Part shown: piece after piece, positions 1 through 57,306 of the stretch
Position numbering within the stretch: the stretch's first letter is position 1
How the letters are laid out: each line of letters starts with the position of its first letter
DNA from: Ctenosaura bakeri
Taxonomy: Eukaryota; Chordata; Lepidosauria; Squamata; Iguanidae
NCBI GenBank assembly: GCA_948474755.1
Contig: CAOLHI010000955.1
Coordinates: 372,001-436,000 of the forward strand
Direction: 5' to 3'
Length of the DNA stretch: 64,000 bases
Program-made: the position numbers and the translations under genes
The notes under the pieces: model-generated
Told to the model about the DNA's origin: nothing
Database searches by the model: none
What the model saw: only the letters and a program-made list of their open reading frames with translations

Positions 1-1260
1 TAATTTTATAAGGTTTCAAAGACCCACATTTTCAGTTTATTTGATTGCCACCAAGCCAGAATGAACAGTTCTTACTTTAATCTGCATACAGGGATGTCTG
101 CTCTGTTCCAGAAGGCAGATCATCACTAGGCTCATTAGGGCCACATGGTCCTACTTCTGGGAGAAGAGGGATGACTAAAACACTCCTATGGCTGAGCATG
201 CTGCTGTTTTATTATTAAGAGCAGAATGGGGAGGATGTGGTATTCTGCTACAGAATAGCTTGAACATAGCAGAACATGTGGTAAAGTTACGAGTGCCAAA
301 TGATTAATTGAAAACAATTGTCCACAAACGCTGTATAGTGACAAATTTTGCCATATGTTCCTGTGATCTTCTGCCTAAGCAGAAGAGGGCTCAGGCCCAT
401 AGGCAAATAGAGTGGCAGCCTTACAGTATTCACTAATTAAGTAGGAGCAAGTAAGCTATTCCAGTTAATTTTTCTTCAAAGAAACATGAATTGGCATTCC
501 TTCCCCTCCCCTCAGATTCCATACTGTATTACACAAAGTCCTTTTGATTCCTTACCATCAATATGCTGCAGTTCTGAGAAGAACAGACACCGATTGATCA
601 AGAATATGGAAATGTCTCTTAGGTTCTTTCTGATTTTGAAAACTTCAGCTTTCTTCACTTGTTAAAATATAGCTCAGACAGCTGGAACTGTGCTGGTCAG
701 AAATCTCTAAACATTGTTCTGACATTTAAAGAATGAGCAATTTATTTCTATTAAGTGCAAAGCCTTGTTAAGTCATGTTGCGAGTCTTGTCAAAAGTCCT
801 TCTTTAACCCTCACTCTCCTCAAGAAATGCCTTTTTCTTTTTGGTTGGGCTGAGAAGAGTTATGACTCTTTGCGTTTGGAATGAACACACAGCTACAACC
901 TCTGTAATATCAAGTGTTTCCTTGCTGTTAAAGAGCTTAAGAGTCAAGATGCCAAGGATAGCAGAATATGTGAAGTGCTGAGCCAAATCCAAATGATGAG
1001 ATCTTTGCTTCGTTTCATGTATTTGAGGAAGTAGGTCATTGGCCACAAAAGCTCATGATATAGGGCATAGTTCTCAGTGAGTCGCATGAATCAAGACAGT
1101 GTTTCTAGATTATTCTACTTTGGATTGCAAGTGGAGGCTGCCATTGATCTTCAAAGGGAAATACTTCCCAAAATGCTGGAAGATGACTTTTATTAGCTAA
1201 ATAGCCTCATGGATGTGTTTTGGCCAATGGAAACTCTAGTGCCTTCTTCAATAGCATGTG

Positions 1261-1458
1261 TATTTCTGTACCGCTTATCAACTAAGTGCTCTCTAAGTGG
1301 TTTACAATGTGTTAGTTAATTGCCCCCAACAAGCTGGGTACTCATTTTACCGTCCTGCGGAAGGATGGAAGGCTGAGTCAACCTGGAGCCCGGCAGGATC
1401 GAACTCACAACCTTGTGGCTACAGTACTAGCATTTAACCACTGTGCCACCAGGGCTCC
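1261..1458 (-). mobile_element. tRNA-derived SINE (family B), antisense to CPS1
   Basis: Read on the minus strand it begins ggagccctggtggcacagtg, with an A-box-like TGGCACAGTGGTTAAATG and a B-box-like GGTTGTGAGTTCGATCC. It then runs through a conserved body to a tail at aagcggtacagaaata. A second copy with the same layout is at 40999-41194. This is the tRNA-head plus body structure of reptile SINEs. The family name is uncertain from memory. Confidence 0.8.
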
Positions 1459-2029
1459 ACAAGGGCTATACAAATAACATGGAGGACAATACTAAAGTGC
1501 ATGAATAAAGTCATAAACAGTAGAATCCTCTCTGTGTTTCTACCCTGCTTGTAGCCTGTACATACCCACTTAAGGTCAAAACTGTGAAAATAGCTATCCG
1601 GAAACCTCAATATCACTTGCTTTTTTAAACTGATTTCTTGCAAAATGAAAGCATGTGAATAAAGGCTCAGTCTTTTTAAAATTGTCCATGTGTGTGTATT
1701 ACAAGCAGATGGTAGAATACATAGTTAAAAGTTCAAGAGCTGTATGTAAGTATCTGGACAAAGGAAAAAGCAATGTCTGAAAATTGTACAAGATTTTATA
1801 AGAGTGGGTGACAACTCAATATCTTTGTTCAGGACTGAAGGGTCCAAAGTTTTTAATTTTGGAATCCATACAACTTCTTTTTCCAGCATAGTCCTAAATG
1901 GAAGTTATCTTCCTTCAGACCCCAACTCTAAGGTCTGCTGCAGAATGATGTTCCATGAAGGGGCTTGCAGAGGAATCATTTTGCCAGCCAGTGGGACTGG
2001 AATCTCCTGGTCAAAATTTACACAGTTGT

Positions 2030-2112
2030 TATCTTTATTTATATTTATTTATATCCCACTTTTCTCCTTGAAAGGACCCAAAGCTGTTTACAATAGTTTA
2101 AAAAGAAAACAT
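2030..2112 (-). repeat. 3' tail of an unassigned dispersed repeat
   Basis: The + strand reads tttatatcccacttttctcc then caaagctgtttacaatagtt. The reverse complement (ggagaaaagtgggatataaa followed by A-rich) is a 3' tail also seen in part at about 29540-29585 and more loosely at 31141-31265. The family is not identified. Confidence 0.5.
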
Positions 2113-2560
2113 AGTTAAAGCTATAATATGTAAAAGTTAAAATATATATTAAACAACAGTAGCAGTTAAAACAACATTAAAATACGTATTAAGAACAACA
2201 AACCAATCACAATTAAAATAATCAGCACCAGCAAAATAACCAGTTTTGACTTTAAGTGGGCATAGACAAGTTCTAGGCAATGTAGAAGCATAGAACAGAT
2301 TCTACTGGTTATGATATCTTATATGTATTTATGTTATTCCTTTTATTCTTTGTATAATCCTTGAAGAAAAAGTGTATTGACAGGTCAAAACATGATGGGC
2401 TTTTAAGGTAATAAATGTCATCTGACAGCATCTAGAAATATGTCTCCTTTTTCTTTTGTCGTTTTTCCTGGATGCTCCTCAGTTTTTATTCTTGTTACCA
2501 CTGAACTTGCCCTCTTGGTAGCTAAGCCTTTTTTTAAAGTGTTGTATAAATGGTATTTTA

Positions 2561-2790
2561 GGCCAAAGTACCATGAAGGCATCAGATCTCATCTGATCTT
2601 GGAAGCTAAGCAGAGTTAGCCCTGGTTAGTACTTGGATGAAGACTACCAAGGAATACCAGGTGCTATAGGGTATATTTCAGAGGAAGGAATTGGCAAATC
2701 ACCTATAATTATTCCTTGCTTTAGAAAACCCTTTGAAATTCATGAGGTCATTGTAAGTTTTATACGCAACTTGAAGACACATACATACCA
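2561..2790 (+). mobile_element. 5S-rRNA-derived SINE
   Basis: Bases 2561-2672 follow vertebrate 5S rRNA: the block tctgatcttggaagctaagc, the internal-promoter box C tggttagtacttggatga, and ggaataccaggtgct. This is followed by a non-5S body (gaggaaggaattggcaaatc ... acttgaagacacata) that matches the body of the tRNA-headed SINEs in this window (for example 5291-5525). Substitutions in the 5S part and the attached body show it is a retroposon, not a 5S gene. A partial second copy is at 11175-11303. Confidence 0.85.
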
Positions 2791-3464
2791 ATGGTCTTTT
2801 GGATAAATTTAAGTTATTTTCTCATTTGAAAAAGAACCGTAGGCGCAGAAGCTTTCTTGATCAGAGATATGCTGATGTGATGCCAAAAATGGCCAAGCAG
2901 AATGTAGTTGGTGCTATATTATATAATCACTTCCATGCAAAGCTCCAATTATATAAAGTAAAATGAAGATTTTCAAACATCCTGTTCTCAAGGAACCATT
3001 TCCATCTTGACTCATTTGCTGATTTATTGACTCATTGCTGCTACAAACCCCAGTCCACTGATTGTGATTGGTTCAAGCTGGGCAATATCCCACTGTATTA
3101 GTCCTTATTATTGCTCTCTGTTAAGCAGTTGTGCACCCTAAACTTCCCTGTAATTGTTGCAGAGAATCATTGATAGCTGTAAACAAATATCCCAGGAAAG
3201 CTTATTATCCATGCCTGGTCTTCTTATTGAGGAACTTCTGGCATGGGTTTCAAGGAATCACAGTGTCCCCTGGAACAACATGAGAACCAATGGAAAAGTG
3301 TATTTGAAGGTCACTCTTAGTTTAGGAAATGACGATAGAAAGTAAGACAGTAAATGAAGCTGAGCTGACTTTGAGCCTAAATTTTCATGAAAATGATGGA
3401 GGAGGTGGGAGGACATTTCAAAAACTGTTGAAAATTGTCAGTGTTTCTCTTTCCAGGCTCTTTT

Positions 3465-3482
3465 GGGGGTTGGGGGGGTGGC
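3465..3482 (+). other. G-rich run, possible quadruplex
   Basis: The sequence gggggttgggggggtgg lies in the intron 5' of exon a. With only two long G runs it is a weak quadruplex candidate. Confidence 0.35.
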
Positions 3483-3728
3483 AATGTGTTGTCCCCAGCC
3501 CTGGCAGTTGCCTTATATTATTCAGCAAACCGATCTTAATGTATGTGATTCATACAAGTTACGCTTGTGTTCATCCATAGACCCAAATAAAGCTGAATAC
3601 TAAACAAATAAAATAAATTTAATAAATTGTCCATATGCATGGGGCAGGAACTACAACCTTAGAAACCAGCCTTTGCAGTTTCTGAATTGTTCTTTCTGCT
3701 GTTCAGAACATGGATAAACGTACACTTA

Positions 3729-4114
3729 CAGTCTTCCCTCCACATTCGCTAGGGTTAGGGGCACAGGACCCCTGTGAAAGTGAAAAAAATGTGAATAACT
3801 CTAGGCCCTCCCAAACCATATTTAACACACAAAAAAGTATGAACACCATATTCAACCCACCATGGATCCCTTTGAGGCCTCAGGGTTCCTTCACAAGGCA
3901 GAAGTGGGTGGCTGGTGGGGCTTACTTCCATCCCCAATGCTGTCCCACAGCATGTTTAATAGGGACTTAACAAGCCTTGTTCTCAGTTTCTCAGTCTCAT
4001 GAGGCTTGCAGTCCCTATTAAAAGTGGCCTAGGGAAGCAGCAGAGGTGATAGCAAATAATCCGTGGATAATCAAATCTGCAAAAGTAAAACCTGCAAATG
4101 TGGAGGGCTGACTG
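3729..4114. mobile_element. Tigger-like (Tc1-mariner) MITE with TA target duplication
   Basis: It starts cagtcttccctccacattcg and ends aatgtggagggctgactg; the ends are inverted repeats of each other and each is flanked by TA (3727-3728 and 4115-4116). Subterminal words gtgaaaaaaatgtgaataac and ataatcaaatctgcaaaagt recall the pogo/Tigger style (from memory). It is 386 bp, has no transposase and is non-autonomous. A related copy is at 22100-22558. Confidence 0.8.
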
Positions 4115-4358
4115 TAGTTTTGAAGGAACTATTAAAAGGAAATTCAAATGAACAAAGGTGCATTAAAACTAATTCAGTTGTTTTGGCTCAACTGCAGTTA
4201 AAAAGCAGACCATAAAATATATTCTTGGAAGCATCATTGGGGAGGAGCTAAGTGGAAGTGAAGGTCAGGAATACTTACCACATATTTTCACTGGTACTCA
4301 GGAGGAAACTGGTTCATGGGACATGAAGTTATGATTAATTGAGACCTCTTTTTGGCAG

Positions 4359-50650
<46,292 letters not shown>

Positions 50651-51391
50651 GTATTGTAACATTTTTACATTTACCTTAGCGCACTCAATTTATCTGTCCT
50701 CATTTTTCAGTAATACAATTTTTGTTGGTTTGTTTCAGGAAATGAAGTAGTTTAACTAGAATTAATTTTGCTATTACATTTCCTATCTTCCTCTGGTGTG
50801 ATTTTCTACCAGAGTTTGCTCTGACTCCTGACCAAAATGGTATCTTGATAATTCACCTAAAAGGAAGCATACCATACATCTCATTTGTTCTTTACGGGAG
50901 TTATGTGACATCTTGTGTTTCTTTTCAAGTGACTTCTTTCTCCTGGATTCTTACTAGTTATGCAGTGTTTGCTTCCAAGATCTAGGAGCTTATGATGACT
51001 ATTTCCATAGACAAACCAGGCAAGGAAAGTCCTTAGCCACACCTCCAAGAAGAGTAAGAAAAGGCAAGTGTGTTAATTTAGTTGTGACTATAAATTTAAA
51101 TCCAATGAAAATAGACCACAGCTATTAAGCAGGAGCAAAAAATGCATCGCAAATGTGATATGCATGAAAACTGGTTCCAAGTGATGATGGTATGCACCAC
51201 ACTAGACTCATACACATCATCCTAGTCATCTTTATCTTACCCATCTGTGGTATAGTATTTGAGGAGTATTGGTTTTATTTTATCATTTCATACCTGAGAA
51301 ACACAAAGATATAGCACTGAATAGCTCAGTATCTTTCATAGATTAATGCATGGTCCTATCTTTTTAACTCAATTGAGTTAAAACTCAGTTT

Positions 51392-52012
51392 GTTTGTTTT
51401 TAAATTTTATTTAACTATAACCAAAAAAAACCAAAAACACAGCAAAACATATCAGAACAGATAATGTCATATACAAATAAAGAAAAGAAAAAAAGAAACA
51501 AAAACATGAAAGAGTAAATGTCCAGTAATAAGTAAGAGAAATAAGAGAGAAAATTGGGGAAAAGAACAAGAACAAAAACAAGCACAAATAATATTACTTA
51601 CATAGATATACATGAAGTGAGGATTCATGTATAAATGTGAGCATCGACAAGCACTCCTAGACTGACATAACTTCAACATAAACATAAATAAATGTCCTGT
51701 CTATTCCTAGCTAGGGTTCTATTTTGTCTTAGTGTTGCAAATGTCATTCCATACATCTCCAACCTTTAGACTATTAATGCGATCTACTCTATTTCTATCT
51801 TAACTTCCTCATGTAAAAAAAGAGAAAAGAATGAAAAATAAAATACAAAAGAAGATAAGAACCTAACAGCAAAAAAAATAAAATAAAAAAAAATCCAAAA
51901 AATATTAAAAAAATAGAGAACAACACACACCAAACAATCTTATATTCCAATTATTCCACTATAATATCGCTCCATTTATATTTGAGGAAAGTTTTGACAG
52001 GTTGCCATTCTT
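51392..52012 (-). other. L1 3' UTR and A-rich tail
   Basis: The region between the end of ORF2 and the 3' end of the element is very A-rich on the + strand at 51780-51930 and T-rich at its outer end (tgtttgtttttaaattttat). No reading frame is present. Confidence 0.7.
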
Positions 52013-55000
52013 TTAATGCCTTTTTTGACTTCCCCCTGATATGTTGAGAGAGTTCATCATCATCATGTCTAAAATTTTATGCAACCGTATCTCCAAATCT
52101 GGGGATTTCAGACTTTTCCAAAATTTTGCTATTACTATCCTTGCTGCCGTAACCATGTATAATACAATTTCCCAATGATCCTTTACTACTCTTGCTTCTA
52201 ATTCTTTCATAATATTTAAAAGAAATATTTCAGGTTTCATAGGTATTGTAGTTGATAACATTTATGATATTGCTATCCTTACCTTATTCCAAAAATCTTT
52301 AATGCGTGGACATAGCCACCAAACATGATAAAAGGATCCAATTTCTTGCTGGCATTTCCAACTTTTGTTGTTACCTGTCCTATAATTTTTTTCTAATTTT
52401 GCAGGGGTTAAATACCATTGATAAAACATTTTATAATAGTTTTCTTTTAAGTCCTGTGAGGCCATAAATGAGTTAGTTTTTTTCCATGAATCTTTCCAAC
52501 TCTCTAACGAAATTTTATGTCCAACACTCTTTGCCCATTTAATCATAATCTCTTTTACTTCTCCTTCCACAGATACAATTGAATTAAAAGTTTATATATT
52601 TTTCAAGCCATATGTTGAGGGTTTTCAAATACAATTTTTTCAGAGTCATTATATTGTTGAGCAAAGTTAAATCCCTCCAATTTATAGTCCTTTCTAAATC
52701 TTTCTGTTAATTGCATATGTGTAAACCAATTATACTTAAAACCCAATTGTAAAAGTTCTTCCCTTGATTTTATTCGTATTTTCCCCTGCTTTTCCTGGGT
52801 AAGGAGAATTTTATACATTAACCAATTATCATTGCCATCCTTTTCCCTCCCAGAAAGGCTTCCTGTGGTGAGATCCATAATGAGATCTTGTTAAAAATCT
52901 TATTTTTATAATTTAGCCAAATCCGGAGGATTGATCTCCTGACATAATGATTTAAAAATTCTTTGTTGGTATTTGCTTTGTTGTACCACACATATGCATG
53001 CCAACTGAATCATATGTCAGCTCCTTCTAATGTCAAGATTCTTTCATTCTTCAAAGTTATCCACTCTGTGAGCCAGGTCAAAGCATTTGCATGGTAATAT
53101 AGTTTTAAATCTGGAAGGTTACAACCTCCACACTTTTTCAAATCCATCGGGTAATTCCATTTTATTCTTGGTTTTTTCTTTTCCCATAAAAATTTTGTCA
53201 ACTCCTTACACTAGTTTACAAAGGGTTTGTCATTAATTATAATTGGTAAATTTTGAAATAGAAAATTCATCTTAGGTAGAATATTCATTTTCACTGCTGC
53301 TATCCTACCAAATAAAGTTAGCGGTAACCTAGAGTACCTATCTAGGTCCTGTTTTATTTGTTTCCAAGTCTTTGTTTAGTTATTTTCAAAAAGATCAGTA
53401 TTCTGTTTGGTTATCCATATTCCCAAATATTTAACCTTCTTTTCCCACTTTAAAACCTGATTTGTCTACAAGATCCTTTTCTTCCTCACTCCTTAAATTT
53501 TTGGTTAGAATCTGAGTTTTTTCCTTATTGATTTTAAACTCAGCAACTTCACCAAATTCTTTCATTATATTCAGTAACCTATCTATATTTTCTGTTGGGT
53601 TTCCTAGAAATATTACCAAGTCAGCTGCAAAAGCATTAAGCTTATATGTTTGATTTTTAATTTTTACCCCCTCTATCCCTGAATCTGATCCTATACATCT
53701 ATCTAACACCTCTAACACAGTAATAAACAATAATGGGGAAAGAGGACGCCTCTGGCATGTGCCTTTCTTAATACCTAAATACTTTGTTTTTTCACCATTA
53801 ACAATTACCTGGGCCTTTTGTTCAGTATATATTTTCTCAATCCATTTAATATAATTTTCTCCAAAATTCACTTTTTTAAATAGCTCAATCATAAATACAC
53901 AATTTATCTTATCAAAGGCCTTTTCTGCATCTAAGAAAATCACAGCCAGTTTCTTCTCATTATGGTTTTCAAAATATTCTAACATATTTAACACTGTCCT
54001 AATATTATTTTTTAAATGCCTTTTCAGAATAAATCCACTTTGGTCTTCATGTATAATTTTCTGTAAAATGTTTTTAAGTCTATCAGCCAAAATTGAAGAA
54101 TTTTTTTAATAATTTGTGTTCAATAAAGAGATTGGTCTATAGTTGTTGGGTTGTGGTAAATCCTTCCCTACTTTAGGGATCAAAGTTACATTAGCATACT
54201 TCCATGATTCTGGAATTCCTTCCTTTTGTATAAGATTGAGAGTATATAGTATAATGCGGTAAAACCGTCTGGTCCAGGAGACTTAGAAACTTTCAACTTT
54301 CTAATTGTGCAAGATACTTCAAATGGGGTAAAAGAAACTTTGATTTTTTTTTTGATCATCTGTAATTTGGAGAATATTTTCTCCCTCCAGATATGACTTT
54401 ACGTCTTTTATTTGAGTGTGATTGATGTCCTGATATAATTCCGAATAGTATCTATAAAAGATTTTTAAAATTTTTGTCTGCCCAACAATTTTTTCACCGT
54501 TGTGTTGTACTTCTAGAATCTGTTTCTTTTCCTTTTCTTTCCTTAACTTATAAGGTAGCCATTTCCCCGGTTTATTGGCATGGTCGAAATTTCTCATCCT
54601 ACAAGCTTTTAATGACTTTTCTATTTCTTGAATGTGTTCTCTTTCCAGACTTTTTTGTAATCTTTTAATCTCATCATTTATTCTTTTGTCATCTGGGGAT
54701 TCTTTTAATTCATCCTCTTTGATCTTAATCTTTTCTAGGATTTCTTGTGTCCGCTCTATTTTATTTCTTTTAATTTCCGCCCCCCATTTAATAAGATCAA
54801 TGCTTTCCCAGCATCCCAGATGATCTTCATAGGGGAGTCCTCTGTAGTATTCTCTTTAAAATAATACTTTAATATTTAATATTTTCTTAGCTCTGTTAAC
54901 ATATTTGTCATTCCTTAGTAGATGGCCATTTAATTTCCAATTAAACTTCCACTTTCTCGTGTTCAGTTCCAATTGTATCAGATTATGATATGATGTCACC

Positions 55001-56379
55001 TTCAATAATATTTCCATTTTTTAAATTTCGGTATGCATTTTTTTAGACAATAGAAACATGTCTATTCTAGATGTGGATCTATATCTCTCAGAATAAAATG
55101 TATATCCCTTCTCCTCACTATATTTATACCTCCATACATCTATAAGTGAAAAATCTTCTAAGAGTTGAAAAAAGCTCCTTGGAAGTTTCCCTTGATTTTT
55201 TTAAAATTTCTTTTGTAGAAGATCTATCTTCACGTGGATTGGTCACTCCATTCATATTCCCTAAAATTAATAAATTTTCTTGGTTTCTTTCACAGCTATA
55301 TTCCAATAAGTTCTTCATATTTTTTTCAAAAAATGTATCTTTCCCATCTATGGGGGAATAAATTCCCACTACTAATAGCTTATAGTCTACAAAATTGACC
55401 TCTATTCCTATATAATAACCCTCTGAGTCACTAAATATCACTTCAGCTTCGGATCTAGAATTAACATACACTGCCACCCCTCTCTTTTTCTTATGATAGG
55501 TTGCAGCACAACATCTACCTAACCTGAGATTTTGCAAAAAAAATTACATCTCTATCCTTTATATGAGTTTCTTGTAAGCAAATTATGTCTAGATTCTGTC
55601 TTTTTAAATCAGTGGTTCTCAACCTTCCTAATGCCACGACCCTTTAATACAGTTCTTCATGTTGTGGTGGCCCCCAACCATAAAATTATTTATTTATTTA
55701 TTTATTATTTACAATGCCTCCCCCCCCCAGCAAAGGCTGCCTCACCAACCAGGAACAGGGGGGTGGGCAAGGAGGAAAAGAGGAGCCATGCGTCTCCCCC
55801 AGGAAAAAACTCTGAGAACCCCCCCGGCTCTGCTTCTGCTTCGCTCTCATTTCCGCTGGGGGGGCAGTGTGGGAAAAGTTTCCAGTGTCGACCCTGGCCG
55901 GGGGGGAGGAATCCCAGCACTTTTGTCTTTTGCGCCGGGCGCAGCTCACCCCCCCAGAAAAGCACCACCTTGCAGCCTCCCGGCCCTTCCACAGTGCCCC
56001 CCATGGCGAGTGGGGCAGAGGCCGTGGCGAGGAGGGGACCTGCCCCCCGTGCTGCCGCCCCCCCCAAGCTGGCCCATCAGATGAGAGGTTCTCCCGGTAG
56101 TGGAGAAGGGGAGCGATTTCAGTCTCTTCTGAACAGGGGGCAGGAGGACGCAAACGCGTGCCTCGCACTTGCGCACCACCACCGAGGAGGGAATGGAGCC
56201 TAATATGTATTTTCCGATGGTCTTAGGCGACCCCTGTGAAAGGGTCGTTCGACCCCCAAAGGGGTCGCGACCCACAGGTTGAGAACCACTGTTCTAAATA
56301 ATGAAACACATTTTTTCTCTTGACTACGCTGTCTCAAGATAAAAACTTTATTACCACCTAATAGAGGGGCACTAAACAA
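52013..56379 (-). pseudogene. L1 ORF2 remnant (endonuclease, reverse transcriptase, Cys region)
   Basis: ORF2 encodes the endonuclease and reverse transcriptase for retrotransposition. Endonuclease blocks: NLDIICLQETHIKD (about 55555-55600), KKRGVAVYVNS, LLVVGIYSP and LLILGNMNG, the last usually GDFN. Reverse transcriptase blocks at 53431-54090: GFILKRHLKNNIRTVLNM, FLDAEKAFDKI with the first catalytic Asp kept, PLSPLLF preceded by QRR where QGC is usual, and AFAADLVIF (about 53610-53635) where FADD is expected. At 52262-52570 the C-terminal region shows SWKCQQEIGSFYHVWWLC, a Cys-rich motif whose first Cys is Ser. Multiple stops and frame breaks (for example 52570-52610, 53201-53431, 54090-54319) and the hAT insertion show it is dead. 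Confidence 0.9.
55610..56291. mobile_element. hAT element nested in L1, with GC-rich core
   Basis: Perfect 15-bp terminal inverted repeats, cagtggttctcaacc and ggttgagaaccactg, are flanked by ttttaaat (55602-55609) and ttctaaat (56292-56299), 7 of 8 identical. The left end (cctaatgccacgacccttta) and right end (gacccccaaaggggtcgcga) look like the ends of a small rodent hAT-Charlie family I remember as URR1. Between them lie a TTTA repeat at about 55687-55708 and a GC-rich core (about 55718-56200) unlike either end. The core has open frames on both strands but no transposase motif, so it is non-autonomous. It inserted after the L1. Confidence 0.88.
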
Positions 56380-57254
56380 TTATTCAAGGTCTTCCTCAGT
56401 TGCTTCTTCTTCTTCTATTTCCTGATCAATATTTGCTATGTCTTCATCTAATTCTTCTGGTGATCTTTTATTGAGTACATCTCCCACTGAAGAGGCTTGT
56501 TCATCTTTATCTTCTTTTAATGTCATTGTCTGGTTTATTTGATCTGTTGTTGTCTGAGGTCTCTCTATATCCTTCTTTAGTTTCTCCAAGACCATTTTAG
56601 CTCTGTCCACAGATGTTATGTTATATCTTTTCTGATGAAAAGCAAAAGAAAGGCCTTCTACTCTATTCCACCTAAAACGGACATAGTTCTTGAGGAGGAA
56701 TTGTGTCAGAAATTTATAGTTTTGTCTTTTTTTAAGAATTTGGGTGGGAATATGTTTATAGATTTTCACTTCCTTTCCATATATAATCAAGGCTTCTCTG
56801 TAACTTTTTGAAGTATGACTTCCTTAGTCCTCAATTTAATAAAAGATATGACCACATCTCGTGGTAGGTTCTTCTCTTTCATTATTCTAGAATTAACCCA
56901 AAAGATCCTGTCTGTGTCTGCCTCTAGCTGTGCCAGAGGCAAGTCCATATAATTAGCTAAAGCTGTTAAAATTTTCGCTTGAATATTCTCTTCCTGCACC
57001 TCTGGCACACCCCTCAATTTCAAACAAAATTCTCTATTTTTCAATTCTAGAACAGTTACTGCGAAGGTAGTTTGGTCTTGAATTTCATTTAATAGTCTAG
57101 TTGTATCTTCTGTCTGCTTTAACTCATCTTGAACAGTTCCCATGCCTTTTTTCAGTGTTGTTACCTCTTTGGTTAATGTATCCATTCTCTTCCCCAAACG
57201 ATCTAGTTCTCTTTTAAAGTCTGCTTTCATGTCCTGCCTAGTGTCTTTTAATGC
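56380..57254 (-). pseudogene. L1 ORF1 remnant
   Basis: L1 ORF1 encodes an RNA-binding trimeric chaperone. The visible remnant starts inside the coiled coil (heptad-like KADFKRELDRLGKRMD, LTKEVTTLKKGM). It continues through the RRM-like block NREFCLKLRGVPEVQEEN and the C-terminal domain (RDVVISFIKLRTKEVIL, then IYKHIPTQILKKRQNYKFL) and ends in an acidic tail. A frameshift at about 56787-56795 splits the C-terminal domain. The reading frame can be followed upstream to 57296, but bases beyond 57254 belong to the target duplication and flank, so that ATG is not the L1 start. Confidence 0.88.
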
Positions 57255-57306
57255 GTTAAAACTCAGTTTTAACTCAGTTGAATGGAATGGAAACAAATTC
57301 CTGAAA

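Larger units (their letters stand above)
1..4358 (+). other. CPS1: CPS1 intron, 3' part (upstream of exon a)
   Basis: No coding exon is seen. The stretch contains an antisense tRNA SINE (1261-1458), a tail of a dispersed repeat around 2030-2110, a 5S-derived SINE (2561-2790), a Tigger-like MITE (3729-4114) and otherwise AT-rich sequence without recognised features. A G-rich run at about 3465-3482 could form a quadruplex. The upstream CPS1 exon lies outside the window. Confidence 0.85.
51392..57254 (-). mobile_element. 5'-truncated, inactive L1 retrotransposon, antisense to CPS1
   Basis: A perfect 15-bp direct repeat, gttaaaactcagttt, lies at 51377-51391 and 57255-57269, immediately outside the element, as expected for target-primed insertion. 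On the minus strand the order is ORF1 (truncated at its start), ORF2 endonuclease, reverse transcriptase, C-terminal cysteine region, then an A-rich 3' end whose complement is the T-rich stretch at about 51392-51410. The 5' UTR is absent. ORF1 has a frameshift, ORF2 is broken by stops and by a 682-bp hAT insertion, and the catalytic FADD box reads FAAD. Without the insert the L1 is about 5.2 kb. The family is vertebrate L1. Confidence 0.92.

Noticed and set aside
2561..2672. Functional 5S rRNA gene
   Set aside because: Several substitutions in the 5S part, no T-run terminator after it, and a SINE body joined to its 3' end.
3154..3345. 63-codon frame as an upstream CPS1 exon
   Set aside because: Its translation does not match the CPS1 segment expected before exon a, and it lacks a donor in the right phase.
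55532..56203. 223-codon open frame on the + strand
   Set aside because: It spans the GC-rich core and one end of a hAT element, overlaps long open frames in other frames and the opposite strand, and is Pro/Ala/Gly-rich without any domain; GC bias explains it.
57255..57296. True start codon of L1 ORF1 at 57296
   Set aside because: Bases beyond 57254 belong to the target-site duplication and flank, so the frame continues by chance into host DNA.
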